64,000 nucleotides of DNA from Candidatus Sericytochromatia bacterium S15B-MN24 CBMW_12 (GCA_002083825.1 DAZV01000051.1:1-64000); one strand, 5' to 3'. Shown: positions 52,837 to 62,655, counted from the first letter of the stretch. Numbers and translations are program-made. Notes: a model not told the origin generated them from the letters alone.

Positions 52837-54567
52837 ATGGAAAAGACAGCCGTCGCGCAGATCCTCGAGGAGATCGGTACCTACCTGGAGTTGCTGGGAG
52901 AGAATCCCTTCAAGGTGAAGGCCTTCACCGGCGCCGCCCGGATCATCGAGACGCTCGAGGGAGACCTCGCCTCCCTGGTGGCTTCCGGCGAGATCAAGGG
53001 GATCAAGGGAATCGGCCCCGCCACCCGCGACGTGATCGCCGAGCTGGTGAGCCAAGGCCGCTCGTCCGTCCACCACGAGTTGAAGGCGGGAATCGCCCCA
53101 GGGCTGATCGAGATGCTGGAGATTTCCGGTCTGGGGCCCAAGAAAATCAAGGCGATTCACGAGGGGCTGGGAATCTCCAGCGTGGGCGAACTGGAATATG
53201 CCTGTCTCGAGAACCGTTTGGCGACGCTTGCGGGCTTCGGCGCCAAGACCCAGGAGAAGATACTCAAGGGGATCGCGCTGCGCAAGGCTTTTCGGGGTCG
53301 CCACCTCTACGTCGACGCCCTGCCTAGTGCCACACGCATCCTTTCGGAGCTGGAACGGCATCCCGACGTCATCCGGGTGGCGCTCGCAGGCTCGATGCGG
53401 CGCCGCATGGAAACCGTCAAGGACCTGGACTTCGTCGCGTCCTCCGCGCATGCCGAGCGCGTCATGGCCGATTTCGCGGCGCACGGCGACGTTGCCGAGG
53501 TCCTGGCTCACGGTCCGACCAAAAGCTCGATTCGGCTGTCCAACGGGCTTCAGGTCGACCTTCGCGTGGTCACGGACACCGAGTTCCCCTTCGCCCTGCA
53601 CCACTTCACGGGCAGCAAGGATCACAACGAGGCCATGCGTTCCCGTGCCAAGGGGCTCGGGCTGAAGATCAACGAGTACGGCTTGTTCCGGGGGGCGGAA
53701 CTCATCTCCTGCCAGGACGAGCATGACTTCTTCCGGGAACTGGGCCTCGACTTCATCCCGCCCGAACTGCGCGAGGGCCTCGACGAGATCTCCCAGGCCG
53801 AGCGGCATGGGCTTCCGGAGCTCGTCAAGGAAGCGGAAATCCAGGGGGTCTTCCATGTCCATACCACCTACTCGGACGGAACGGCGACCCTCGAGCGCAT
53901 GGCCATGGAGGCTCAAGCTCTCGGCTACAGCTACCTCGGCATCTCGGATCACTCGCAGGCGGCAACCTACGCGCATGGGCTGACCCGCGATCGGATCCGG
54001 GAGCAACACGCCGAGATAGACGCCCTCAATGCGAGGCTCGACGGCCTGAGAATCCTCAAGGGGATCGAGGCCGACATCCTCGCCGATGGCAGCGTCGACT
54101 ACGACGACGCCACCCTCGAGGGCTTCGACTTCGTCATTGCGAGCATCCACTCGCGTTTCGGGATGGACCAGGCCCGGATGACCGAGCGGATGGTCACGGC
54201 CATCCGTCATCCCCGGGTGACGATGCTGGGGCACATGACGGGCCGGTTGCTGCTGGCGCGCGAGCCCTACGCGCTGGATCTCGAGACGATCTTCCGCGAA
54301 GCGGCGGCTCACGGGGTGATCATCGAGCTCAACGCCAACCCGCATCGCCTGGACATCGACTGGCGGCATCTGCGTCGTGCCCTGGCGCTGGGCGTGCGCA
54401 TCTCGATCAACCCGGATGCGCATTCGGTCGATGGCTTGAAGGACGTGGGCATCGGCATCGGCATCGCTCGCAAGGGGGGAGCGGCCGCCACCCAGGTCTT
54501 CAACACCCAGAGCCTCGAGGACGTGCTGGCTCACCTTTCCCGTCGGCGCGCGCCCGCCTCGATTTGA
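52837..54567 (+). CDS. polX: DNA polymerase/3'-5' exonuclease PolX
   Basis: A 576-residue family X polymerase of the bacterial type: helix-hairpin-helix region (G-I-K-G-I-G-P-A-T-R), polymerase palm with G-S-M-R-R-R and D-L-D-F near residue 188 and the third Asp in Q-V-D-L-R, and a C-terminal PHP nuclease domain beginning F-H-V-H-T-T-Y-S-D near 338. It acts in base-excision repair. Preceded by GAAGGGGG; single gene. Confidence 0.95.
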   Translation: MEKTAVAQILEEIGTYLELLGENPFKVKAFTGAARIIETLEGDLASLVASGEIKGIKGIGPATRDVIAELVSQGRSSVHHELKAGIAPGLIEMLEISGLGPKKIKAIHEGLGISSVGELEYACLENRLATLAGFGAKTQEKILKGIALRKAFRGRHLYVDALPSATRILSELERHPDVIRVALAGSMRRRMETVKDLDFVASSAHAERVMADFAAHGDVAEVLAHGPTKSSIRLSNGLQVDLRVVTDTEFPFALHHFTGSKDHNEAMRSRAKGLGLKINEYGLFRGAELISCQDEHDFFRELGLDFIPPELREGLDEISQAERHGLPELVKEAEIQGVFHVHTTYSDGTATLERMAMEAQALGYSYLGISDHSQAATYAHGLTRDRIREQHAEIDALNARLDGLRILKGIEADILADGSVDYDDATLEGFDFVIASIHSRFGMDQARMTERMVTAIRHPRVTMLGHMTGRLLLAREPYALDLETIFREAAAHGVIIELNANPHRLDIDWRHLRRALALGVRISINPDAHSVDGLKDVGIGIGIARKGGAAATQVFNTQSLEDVLAHLSRRRAPASI

Positions 54568-54677
54568 AGGAGGCGCCCCGGTACTTTCAGCAACCCGCCT
54601 CACGTTGTGGGGGACGATTCTCCACGCTAACATGACCCTGATTCAGCCCGAGACTGGCTTGAGGCGGAGGGGGGAAT

Positions 54678-54920
54678 ATGGAAGGCGTTGAGCGCAACGA
54701 AGCGGAAAAGTCCGAGCAGGAAAAGGACTTTCTGAAACGGTCCTTGCTCGATCAATCGACGGTCGAGAAGGAGGTCGGCGGAGACGAGGAACTCACCAGC
54801 GGGATCCCCTATGAGACCAACGCGGGGGAAGGGGCGGAGACCGTGATGGATCGCGAGCTCCGCGCCGATGGGCCCGCCGACGAACGCGGGTATCGCCGTC
54901 TGGACGAACCGAGCAAATGA
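54678..54920 (+). CDS. Small acidic hypothetical protein
   Basis: An 80-residue acidic, Glu/Asp-rich protein without Cys, signal or membrane segment; it looks largely disordered. GGAGG precedes the ATG and a hairpin follows directly, so it is a likely real gene. A weak promoter (TTGTGG 54605-54610, TAACAT 54628-54633) lies upstream. Confidence 0.65.
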   Translation: MEGVERNEAEKSEQEKDFLKRSLLDQSTVEKEVGGDEELTSGIPYETNAGEGAETVMDRELRADGPADERGYRRLDEPSK

Positions 54921-54922
54921 AG

Positions 54923-54952
54923 CGAGGCCCTCCCCGAACGGGGAGGGCCTCG
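54923..54952. terminator. Hairpin between the acidic protein gene and the amylase gene
   Basis: CGAGGCCCTCCCC (54923-54935) pairs with GGGGAGGGCCTCG (54940-54952), loop GAAC, with only a short weak tail. It lies between convergent genes and can serve both. Confidence 0.8.
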
Positions 54953-54962
54953 TGTTACTGGC

Positions 54963-56492
54963 TCAAAGCTTTTGAAACACCGCGCCGCTCATGCCGGGCA
55001 GCTGAACGTCCACCTTGCCGGCTTGCACCTTGTAGGTCTTGCCGGTCAGGGCCTCCTTGATCGAGGCACCCTCCTCGAAAGCCGAGCTCAAGTCCAGAGC
55101 GACGGTCCGGGAATCGCTTCCGGCGTTGAGAAGCACGGCCACTTTCGATTTGGCGTCCTCCCGAACGTAGGCGAAGAGCCGGTGGTGATTGTGACGCAGA
55201 ATCGAGCGAAACTCGCCGGTCCGAAGCGCGGTGCTGGAGTTACGGAGGGCAATCAGGCGCTTGTAATGCGCGTGCATGTCCCGGTCCTGACGGGAAGCCG
55301 TCCACTCGAAGCCGCCGCGATTGTCAGGATCCTTTCCTCCGACCATGCCGATCTCATCGCCGTAGTAAACGACCGGAGTGCCCGGATAGGTCAACTGGAA
55401 GAGAGACATCAGCTTGGCCTTGTTCCGGTTGCCGCCCGCCTCGGTGAGGACACGGGGCACGTCATGCGAACCGGTGATGTTGAACATGACCTGGGTGATC
55501 TCGGGGTGGTAACGACGGCGAAGGTTGGAGAGGTTCCGGTCCAGGTCATCGACCGCCATCTTCTCGTAGGCGAAGAAGTTGAGGACGTTCTCGCGGAAAA
55601 CGTAGTTCATGCTGGCGTCGAACTGATCGCCTTGCAGCCAGCGGTCGGCCTCGTGCCAAAGTTCGCCCACGATGTAGGCCTCGGGATTGATGGCGCGTAC
55701 CTTCTTGCGGAAGGTGCGCCAGAACGCGTCCGAGTCAATCTCGTTGGGAACGTCGAGACGCCAGCCGTCGATGCCCTGTCGGGTCCAGTACTCGGTCACC
55801 TCGAAGAGGTGGTTCTGGACGTCCGGACTCTCCTTGGCGCGAAGCTGGGGCAGGGTCCCGAAGCCCCACCAGGCGTTGTAGTTGGGCTTGGGGGTATGGA
55901 CGACAGGGAAACCGTGGATGGTGTACCAATCCCAGTACTTCGAGTTCTTGCCGTTCTTCTTGGCATCCTGGAAGGCCCAGTGGTCGTCGCCGGTGTGATT
56001 GAAGACGCCGTCGAGGATCACCTTGATGCCGTTCTGGTGGGCGGCGGCAATGACCCGCTTGAAGGTCGCGAGATCGCCGAAGGAAGGATCGATCTGCATG
56101 TAGTCGGCGGTGTTGTACTTGTGGTTGGACGACGCCTTGAAGAGCGGGTTGAAGTAGATGGCGGTGACGCCCAGATCCTTCAGGTAGGGCATCTTTTGCA
56201 GGACGCCGTCCAGGTCGCCGCCCATGAAGTTGTCGTAGGTAGGCTTGCTTCCCCAGGGTTCGCTACCTTGGGGGTCGTTGGCGCGGTTGCCGTTATGAAA
56301 GCGCTCCGGGAAGATCTGATAGAAAACGGCGTTCTTGGCCCATTCCGGAGTGTCGACCTGTCCGCGGCGCGCCTGGCCCTCGAGGACTCCCTCCGTGGCC
56401 TGCCCCGCGCCTAGCGGACCGAACATGCCGCAACCCGTGAGCGTGATGGCTCCCGCGAGCAGTACAGCCAGTGACTTCAATTTCGACGCCAA
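54963..56492 (-). CDS. Secreted lipoprotein alpha-amylase (GH13)
   Basis: A 509-residue lipoprotein (lipobox T-L-T-G-C) with a GH13 alpha-amylase-type barrel. Catalytic residues are visible: nucleophile Asp247 in G-W-R-L-D-V, acid/base Glu277 in V-G-E-L-W-H and Asp344 in T-G-S-H-D-V-P-R; D-G-V-F-N-H is the first region. It resembles neopullulanase/cyclomaltodextrinase-like members. It degrades alpha-glucans outside the cytoplasm. Confidence 0.93.
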   Translation of the reverse strand: MASKLKSLAVLLAGAITLTGCGMFGPLGAGQATEGVLEGQARRGQVDTPEWAKNAVFYQIFPERFHNGNRANDPQGSEPWGSKPTYDNFMGGDLDGVLQKMPYLKDLGVTAIYFNPLFKASSNHKYNTADYMQIDPSFGDLATFKRVIAAAHQNGIKVILDGVFNHTGDDHWAFQDAKKNGKNSKYWDWYTIHGFPVVHTPKPNYNAWWGFGTLPQLRAKESPDVQNHLFEVTEYWTRQGIDGWRLDVPNEIDSDAFWRTFRKKVRAINPEAYIVGELWHEADRWLQGDQFDASMNYVFRENVLNFFAYEKMAVDDLDRNLSNLRRRYHPEITQVMFNITGSHDVPRVLTEAGGNRNKAKLMSLFQLTYPGTPVVYYGDEIGMVGGKDPDNRGGFEWTASRQDRDMHAHYKRLIALRNSSTALRTGEFRSILRHNHHRLFAYVREDAKSKVAVLLNAGSDSRTVALDLSSAFEEGASIKEALTGKTYKVQAGKVDVQLPGMSGAVFQKL

Positions 56493-56589
56493 TGTCCGAT
56501 CCTCCCTGGCTCAAACCGCGATGAGCTCGACCCACCCGCGATGGATGCGAGGAGGTTATCGGGACCTAGTTGCTTAATCTTGCCTTAAT

Positions 56590-56624
56590 CGCGAAAATAG
56601 GGCGCCGAGCTTGGCCCGGCGCCC
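56590..56624 (-). terminator. Terminator after the DUF4932-like gene
   Basis: GGGCGCCG (56600-56607) and CGGCGCCC (56617-56624) form a stem; on the minus strand TATTTTCG follows. Confidence 0.8.
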
Positions 56625-56651
56625 TTCATCGGGGAGTCGAAAGATTGAGGG

Positions 56652-58349
56652 CTAGGGGAAGCGCCAGGCACCCTTTTCGTCGTAATGGAAATCTCCCTGG
56701 CGGAAGAGCGCTCCGCCCCGGTAGAGGACGTAGTCGGTGAGGGTATGGGGCATGGTGACGTCCGACATGACCACCTCGTCGGTGGAACCGGTGACGATCC
56801 GAAAGGGGAGAGCGGGGTTGTAGGGATTGGGGATGGCGGTCACGAGGCGAAGATCCGCGCCCTGGAAGCGATGTTGACCCAGGTGGAGATCTCCCTTCGA
56901 GACCTTGATGGGCACGTACTTGAGCAGGGCCTTGAGATAAGCGTTCGACTCCGGCGTGCCGTAGATGAGAAATACCGTCTGGGCCGGATCCGCCGCCGAG
57001 GCTTGAAACGAGGTCATGACCGGCAGGGTGATCCCGAACTTCTCGCGGTAGCGGTCCACCATGCGCTTCACGAAGGCATCAGCCTGCTTGCGAAGTTCGG
57101 GGTCCTTGGGCTCGGGACGGATGAGCACGGTCCGGCGGAGGTATCGCTCCTCGGCCGTTGCGGAGATGGGGCCCATGAAGCGCTTGGCGTTGGTTTCGAT
57201 TCGCCGATGCTCCCCGGCATCCTTCCAGAAGCTCATGGTGGCCATCATGCGGGGGTAATAGCTCTCGAGGGTGGGGTAGGTCTTGCGATCGGCCTGGTAA
57301 GCCGCGAGGAGATCGAAGAACTGGCGAACGTACCAGTAGCCATCCCGCTCATGCTTGAGGAGCTCATGCTGGGCTTCGCGCACCTTGCCGCGGGCCTGGA
57401 ACATGCGGGCCCCCACCGCCCGGAGGATGTGTTGGTCGATGGCGGCGGCCCAGGTCGTGATGCCGCGGGGCGCGAGTCGATCGGCGAGCGGAGAGAAGAG
57501 CTCCTGGGTTTCGGTGATGTCGCGTTCGAAGCGCGACGTGAGCTGAGAGACCACGGCCTGGCCGACGGCTGTTTCGATGGCGAGGAAAAGGCGCGCGGGC
57601 TGGTAGAAGTCGGGCTCCTGCTGACCCGTGGCGCCCAGTGGCGCAATCAGACAGACGATCTCGTGGCTGCCGTCCGCGTGGGTCAGGGGGATTCCCAGGG
57701 CCGGCGAGGTGAGAAGCGGGGCGGGAACGATGGTGACCCGATCCGCGCTAATACCGTAGAACTCCTCGATTCTTCCGATGACATCGTCAACCTCGAGGAG
57801 AGCGGACACCTTCCTGGAGACTGCGGCGAAGAGCGCGCCATGGCTGGAATGAAAGTCCATGAAGCGGGATTCGGCGGCGAAGGCCTGGATAGCCTTCGCG
57901 AGGGCGCCAAGCTTCTCGGAGTTCGCCTCGAGGTCGGCGGGGAGCGGACCGTCGAGGGACATCGTCGGGGCGGAGAGCAGCATGGCGAAGCGATAGGGCT
58001 GGGTGCCGACGAAGCCTTGCGCCTGCAAAGCTTCGAGAAGCTTCACGGCTTCATGGGAGCCGAGGCGATGGAAAGTGGCGGCGGCAGTAGCGCGGTAGGC
58101 GATCGCCACGTCATCCTGTTGCTGCTTGCCCAAGCGCGTCATGCTGATCAGCAGACTCATCAGCTCGATTCGAGGATCGGCCGCGACCTTGAGCCGGGCC
58201 GCTGGGGCCGAAAGTTCGGCAGGCACCGACAGCTCGACCATGGGATTCGCGGGAGGGGCCGGCAGCTCCACCTGCGCCAATGCCGGCACCCCGAAAGAAG
58301 CCAGCAGTGCAGCGGATAGCACCATTCGACGCGCAGGGATCACGGGCAT
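56652..58349 (-). CDS. Secreted DUF4932-like protein
   Basis: A 565-residue protein with a signal peptide (about 1-25, ending LAQ). The segment D-P-R-I-E-L-M-S-L-L-I-S fits the start of DUF4932; the remainder includes helical regions and a C-terminal beta part. No zinc or catalytic motif is evident. AGAGGA lies close to the ATG; an in-frame ATG eight codons on is possible. Confidence 0.65.
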   Translation of the reverse strand: MPVIPARRMVLSAALLASFGVPALAQVELPAPPANPMVELSVPAELSAPAARLKVAADPRIELMSLLISMTRLGKQQQDDVAIAYRATAAATFHRLGSHEAVKLLEALQAQGFVGTQPYRFAMLLSAPTMSLDGPLPADLEANSEKLGALAKAIQAFAAESRFMDFHSSHGALFAAVSRKVSALLEVDDVIGRIEEFYGISADRVTIVPAPLLTSPALGIPLTHADGSHEIVCLIAPLGATGQQEPDFYQPARLFLAIETAVGQAVVSQLTSRFERDITETQELFSPLADRLAPRGITTWAAAIDQHILRAVGARMFQARGKVREAQHELLKHERDGYWYVRQFFDLLAAYQADRKTYPTLESYYPRMMATMSFWKDAGEHRRIETNAKRFMGPISATAEERYLRRTVLIRPEPKDPELRKQADAFVKRMVDRYREKFGITLPVMTSFQASAADPAQTVFLIYGTPESNAYLKALLKYVPIKVSKGDLHLGQHRFQGADLRLVTAIPNPYNPALPFRIVTGSTDEVVMSDVTMPHTLTDYVLYRGGALFRQGDFHYDEKGAWRFP

Positions 58350-58462
58350 GTCCTCTTCTTGATTCCGATGGGTTTGGTCAAGCCCATGATAGCCCGCATG
58401 GGCCGATTTGGCCAGAACAGTCGCTCGCGCAAAGCGTCCGAGCGCCGCTAGAGGCGCCTTCC

Positions 58463-58490
58463 TTGACGCAAAGAGGGGCTCTGTTATGAT
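58463..58490 (+). promoter_or_regulatory. Promoter of the arginine deiminase gene
   Basis: TTGACG (58463-58468), a 16-bp spacer and TATGAT (58485-58490) with TGT in front (extended -10). It predicts a leader of about 120 bases. Confidence 0.8.
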
Positions 58491-58506
58491 GGCTATAAGC
58501 GATCGA

Positions 58507-58586
58507 GGCCTTTCGGCCCGTTGCCGAGCCTGTTTTTATAGCTCCGCGTAGTCATGACGATTCCCTTTATTCTATCCGTATAGAAT
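58507..58586 (+). promoter_or_regulatory. Structured leader of the arginine deiminase gene
   Basis: The leader holds a small stem GGCC/GGCC (58507-58518), a T-run at about 58532-58536 and the perfect palindrome ATTCTAT-CCGT-ATAGAAT (58569-58586). These could be an attenuator and an operator, respectively. Confidence 0.45.
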
Positions 58587-58619
58587 CCCGCATAGAACCC
58601 CACCAGCAGGAGTGTGACG

Positions 58620-59990
58620 ATGTTCGAAGAGCGCCCGACGACGGAGATCGACTTGAAAGCCGCTCCCGCCCCGCTGGTCGATCTCCGACCGACCTCGCGG
58701 AACATGATCGATCTCGACGTGCGTTCGGAGATCGGCCGAATCAGAACCGTGATGATCCACCATCCGGGAGCGGAAGTGGACCGCATGGTGCCGACCATGA
58801 TGGACGAACTCCTCTTCGACGACATCCTATACGGGGACCGTGCCCGCGAGGAGCACGACAAGTACCGTCAGGTGCTGTCGTTGGTAGCCGATGAGGTTCT
58901 CGACATTCAGGACATTCTGGCCGAGAGCCTGGAGGACGGGCAGGTTCGCGAATCGTTCGTCGAGATGCTGAGCTTCCTCGAGCAGCTTTCCTTCGAGACG
59001 GCGGCATTCCTGCGTTCGCTGGATGCCAAGCAACTCGCCAAGGCGGCTATCAGCGGTCTGGAGCTTCCCTTGCATCAGGTCGAGCATCACCCGAGCCCGA
59101 CGGTGCCCTTTCTTCTCAATCCGCTTCCCAACATGCTCTTCATGCGCGATCCGCTGGTGGTGATGGGCGACGGTGCGCTCCTGGGCTCGATGGCCCGCAT
59201 GGCGCGCCGCCGTGAGCCGCTCATCATGAAATACGCCTACGCCTATCATCCGCGGCTGCGCCTGAAGGAACGGAATCGCTTCTACTTCGACGACCTGAGC
59301 ATTCCCGCGTTCCGCCGCCGCATGAACCTGCCCAGCATCGAAGGTGGGGATGTCCTGGTCCTCAGCGACAAGGTCTTGGCCATCGGCGTGTCCGAGCGGA
59401 CCACGGAAGCCGCGGTGGAGCTGCTGGCTCAGGCGATCAAGGATCGCACGTCCATCGAGACCATCCTGATGGTCCTGATGCCGCGCCAGCGGGCGGCGAT
59501 GCACCTGGACACGGTCTTCACCCAGATCAGCGCCACCGAGTGCCTCGCCTATCCCCCGATGTTCATGCCCGACGGCGTCGAGCTGCTACCGGTGGTCAAG
59601 AAGGACCTCCGCGGGGGGCAAATTCGGAGCACCTACAAGGAGAGCCTGCTCTCCGCGCTCAAGGACGAGGGGATCGACCTCGAGCCGGTATGCTGCGGAG
59701 GCAAGGGCGATCGCATCTCGCAGCAGCGGGAGCAGTGGACGGACGGCGCCAACGCCTTCGCCATGGCCCCAGGCGTCATCGCGATTTACGAGCGGAACCT
59801 GCGTACGGCTGACGAACTCTCGGCCCACGGCTACGCGGTGGTCCATGCCGACGATTTGCTCGCAAAGCCCACAAAATACCGCCTGGACGGATCCGAGAAG
59901 GTGGCGGTCCTGATTCCCGGCATGGAGCTCTCGCGGGCCCGCGGTGGCGCGCGCTGCATGACCATGCCCCTGGTCCGGGACGCCCTGTAA
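58620..59990 (+). CDS. arcA: Arginine deiminase
   Basis: A 456-residue enzyme converting arginine to citrulline and ammonia. Catalytic segments are intact: F-M-R-D-P, E-G-G-D, H-L-D-T-V-F and the nucleophile Cys near residue 446 in G-G-A-R-C-M-T-M-P. It has an extra N-terminal region of about 40 residues compared with the usual 410. AGGAG is seven bases before the ATG; a GTG two codons earlier is possible. Neither arcB nor arcC nor an ArcD antiporter is next to it. Confidence 0.95.
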   Translation: MFEERPTTEIDLKAAPAPLVDLRPTSRNMIDLDVRSEIGRIRTVMIHHPGAEVDRMVPTMMDELLFDDILYGDRAREEHDKYRQVLSLVADEVLDIQDILAESLEDGQVRESFVEMLSFLEQLSFETAAFLRSLDAKQLAKAAISGLELPLHQVEHHPSPTVPFLLNPLPNMLFMRDPLVVMGDGALLGSMARMARRREPLIMKYAYAYHPRLRLKERNRFYFDDLSIPAFRRRMNLPSIEGGDVLVLSDKVLAIGVSERTTEAAVELLAQAIKDRTSIETILMVLMPRQRAAMHLDTVFTQISATECLAYPPMFMPDGVELLPVVKKDLRGGQIRSTYKESLLSALKDEGIDLEPVCCGGKGDRISQQREQWTDGANAFAMAPGVIAIYERNLRTADELSAHGYAVVHADDLLAKPTKYRLDGSEKVAVLIPGMELSRARGGARCMTMPLVRDAL

Positions 59991-60005
59991 GCCTTCTCTC
60001 GCCTT

Positions 60006-60046
60006 GCAAAGAAGCGGGGCCCGCAATGCGGGCCCCGCTTCTTTGC
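60006..60046. terminator. Long perfect hairpin after arcA
   Basis: A 20-bp perfect stem (60006-60025 with 60027-60046) lies 15 bp after the arcA stop. It is suited to end both convergent transcripts. Confidence 0.93.
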
Positions 60047-60055
60047 GTCAAATCG

Positions 60056-60075
60056 GGAAAGGCCCGGGCCTTTCC
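60056..60075 (-). terminator. 20-bp perfect palindrome after the APC permease gene
   Basis: GGAAAGGCCC directly followed by GGGCCTTTCC (60056-60075), six bases beyond the permease stop on the minus strand. It may be a second terminator or a cruciform-forming site. Confidence 0.6.
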
Positions 60076-60081
60076 TGTCGC

Positions 60082-61995
60082 CTAATCCGAGGTTCCGCGA
60101 TCCCGCAACCACTGCTCGAACCAGACTCCGGGGCCCTTCGGCAACAAGGACTCATCGAGGCGGTGCACGTTGAGGTCGATTTCAATGGAGAGATGCTCAC
60201 GCAACCGCTCGCTCTGGAGCGGATCGCGACCCGTCCCGACGTAGGCCGTGGTGAACGGATGAATCTTGAAGTACTCCGGCAAGACCTCCAGCAGGTTGCC
60301 GGGAAGGATCTTGACCGTCAGGATGAAGTCCTTCTGGGTGAACAACGGGAATTCCTCGAGTTGCTGCGAGATCACGCGCTGGACTTCTTCGAAGATCTCG
60401 AGCGGTTCATCCTTGGTCTGCGCGTGGAAAATCACGATCTCGATGGGCCCCGAAGCGGCATGTTTCTTGAGCATGTAGCTGAGGAGGTTCACCAGGCGAA
60501 CGGGATCGACGTAGGCCACGCAAATCACCAGACGGGGAAGATCTTCGGGAAGATCGCGTTCACCCCGAAGCTTGCCCATACCGAGCCGAAGATCGGGAAG
60601 CTGAATCATGCGACCTTCGACCTGGCCCATGCGATAAAAAGCCATGACCAGCAAGACCGCCAGGAAAAGTTGGGCCCCGAGGTCTCGAGCATGTGTCGAA
60701 GTCAAGAGGAGGACAATTTCCGCCAGGAGCAGAATCACCAATCCCAGCAGGGCTGCAATGGGAATCTTTCGATCACCCCATGGCATGACCCAGCTACTGA
60801 GGTAGGGCGAACGGGCGATTTTGGCCGGATGACGAAGCCGGATCAGAACCACCCCCGCGCAGTAGGCGATCATGACCCCCAGGAAGGCCATCCCGTAAAC
60901 TTCCCCCAGTCGGTCGACCGAGTTCGGAAAGATCGCGAGCATCGCGATGCAAACGACCATGAACGGCAGCGCCACGAAGGGATAGCCCTTGAATCTGGGG
61001 TTCTTGTCCACCCAGCGCTTGAGCACGATGGTGGGCAGGTTCCCCTGTTGCCCCATGGTGGTCATCAACCCGGTGGCTCCGGCATAGGCCGTGTTCACCG
61101 CCGCGAACAAGACGAACGTCGCGTTGATGACCAGAATGTAGAGCCCGACTTGGCCGCCCTCGACGAGCGCCAGGCCCGACAAGAAATTGTGCTTGTACTG
61201 CTGGATCTGGGCATCGCTCAGCAACACCAAGGAAAGTATCGAAGAGAGCGGAGCCGTGATACTCACCAACAAGACGATGGTCAAGTATATTTTACGAATC
61301 GAGACCGAGATAGGCTCCTCGATTTCCTCGACGATCTGAGCGGCCGATTCGAAGCCCGTGATCCCGAGGAAAGCCGCCGCAAAACCTATCAGCAGCATAT
61401 GGGGCTGCAGTTCGCCTATGCCCTGCCAGAGGCGCGACCACTCTGCCCCCTGGGTGAACGCCAGGTACAACCCCCAGGCATCCATGACGAGCAAGAGCAT
61501 GAAGTGAAAGGCCGCAATGACGAAGACCAGCTTGGCCGATTCCTTGAGGCCGAAGAGGTTGAGAATGGCAAAGCCGACGATCGGAATGACCGCCACCAGG
61601 AAAATCTGCCACGCGGGCCAGTTCCCCCCCCAGAGTGACGACACGTAAAAGGCCCCCGCCAGCGCGCTCACCACGGCGGTCGCCAGGTAAGACAGGATCG
61701 TGAGAGACCCAATCGCCAGGCCTGAGCGGCGTCCCACGGTCGAAAGCACCATGGCATACGCCCCGCCGTTGAGGGGATTGACCGAGCAGCCTTCCTGATA
61801 GGTGATCTTGAAGAGCCACATGGCCAATACCACGATGATAATGAAGAAAGGCGCGGCAAAGCCCACGAGAGGGAAAAGAATGCCCGTGCTATAGAAAACC
61901 GAGGTTCCGATGTCTGCCCCGACGATACCCGCGGCAAGCCACCAATTCAACGCGGCAGGCGGAACGGTGGGCCGGGAAAGATGCGATTCAGCCAT
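60082..61995 (-). CDS. APC-superfamily permease with C-terminal cytoplasmic domain
   Basis: A 637-residue transporter with about 12 helices of the APC fold (start G-A-D-I-G-T-S-V-F-Y-S-T-G; G-I-T-G-F-E-S-A) and a cytoplasmic domain of about 170 residues resembling universal-stress-type folds. Its operon with two TrkA-type proteins suggests K+ or another ion rather than an amino acid, similar in principle to KimA. Substrate is inference. It lies 3 bp after the second TrkA-type gene. Confidence 0.85.
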   Translation of the reverse strand: MAESHLSRPTVPPAALNWWLAAGIVGADIGTSVFYSTGILFPLVGFAAPFFIIIVVLAMWLFKITYQEGCSVNPLNGGAYAMVLSTVGRRSGLAIGSLTILSYLATAVVSALAGAFYVSSLWGGNWPAWQIFLVAVIPIVGFAILNLFGLKESAKLVFVIAAFHFMLLLVMDAWGLYLAFTQGAEWSRLWQGIGELQPHMLLIGFAAAFLGITGFESAAQIVEEIEEPISVSIRKIYLTIVLLVSITAPLSSILSLVLLSDAQIQQYKHNFLSGLALVEGGQVGLYILVINATFVLFAAVNTAYAGATGLMTTMGQQGNLPTIVLKRWVDKNPRFKGYPFVALPFMVVCIAMLAIFPNSVDRLGEVYGMAFLGVMIAYCAGVVLIRLRHPAKIARSPYLSSWVMPWGDRKIPIAALLGLVILLLAEIVLLLTSTHARDLGAQLFLAVLLVMAFYRMGQVEGRMIQLPDLRLGMGKLRGERDLPEDLPRLVICVAYVDPVRLVNLLSYMLKKHAASGPIEIVIFHAQTKDEPLEIFEEVQRVISQQLEEFPLFTQKDFILTVKILPGNLLEVLPEYFKIHPFTTAYVGTGRDPLQSERLREHLSIEIDLNVHRLDESLLPKGPGVWFEQWLRDRGTSD

Positions 61996-61998
61996 GGT

Positions 61999-62655
61999 TT
62001 ATCCGATGAGCATGCGTTTAAGCAGCTCTTCGTTTCCTTTCAACGTGAGCGCGAACAGTTCATCGCCCGCCTGCAGCACGGTATTCCCGTCCGGAATGAT
62101 GGGCTCCCCTCCGCGCCAGATAGCGGCGAGAAGCGAGTTGGCAGGGAAATCCAACTTGCGGATAGGCATTCCCACGACCGGAGCATCGGCAGGCAGATCG
62201 AGCTCAACCATGGACATGCGCTCATGCCAGGTAAAGAGCGTCATGATCGCGTGAGGCACGATCTCGTACTCGATGGCCTTGGTGACCATGGAGGTGACGG
62301 AGATGATGTAGTCGACCCCTTCGATCCGGAAGAGCTCTTCGTTGCGCGGATCGTTGACTCGCGCGACCGATCGCTTGACGTTGAAGAGGCGCCGCGCCAT
62401 CTTGCAGATGATGTAATTGTCCTGGTCACGCCCCGCCACGGCGATCACGACGTCGGCCCGGGCCGCCCCCGCTCGTTTGAGCAATTCCGGACGCGTGGCA
62501 TCGCCCGCGATCACGATCGCCTCGTTGAACTCCTCGACCACCTGCGCGCAGACCCGCTTGTCACGCTCTACCAGGGCCAGTTCATGACCCTGGGCGAGCA
62601 GGGTGCGAATCAGGTGCAAACCGACCTTGCCACCGCCGGCAATCAGAATGAACAT
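61999..62655 (-). CDS. TrkA-type regulator with RCK_N and RCK_C domains
   Basis: A 218-residue protein: a Rossmann RCK_N domain (A-G-G-G-K-V-G-L-H, nucleotide-binding acidic residue in V-E-R-D; about 1-135) and an RCK_C domain (about 140-218, ending G-D-E-L-F-A-L-T). Such proteins gate K+ transporters by binding nucleotides or c-di-AMP. TGATG overlap with the preceding TrkA-type gene shows coupling. Confidence 0.9.
   Translation of the reverse strand: MFILIAGGGKVGLHLIRTLLAQGHELALVERDKRVCAQVVEEFNEAIVIAGDATRPELLKRAGAARADVVIAVAGRDQDNYIICKMARRLFNVKRSVARVNDPRNEELFRIEGVDYIISVTSMVTKAIEYEIVPHAIMTLFTWHERMSMVELDLPADAPVVGMPIRKLDFPANSLLAAIWRGGEPIIPDGNTVLQAGDELFALTLKGNEELLKRMLIG

Noticed and set aside
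60004..61638. Plus-strand open frame opposite the APC permease
   Set aside because: Sequence is His/Asp/Gln/Arg-rich without any domain, while the minus strand encodes clear transmembrane helices in a coupled operon.
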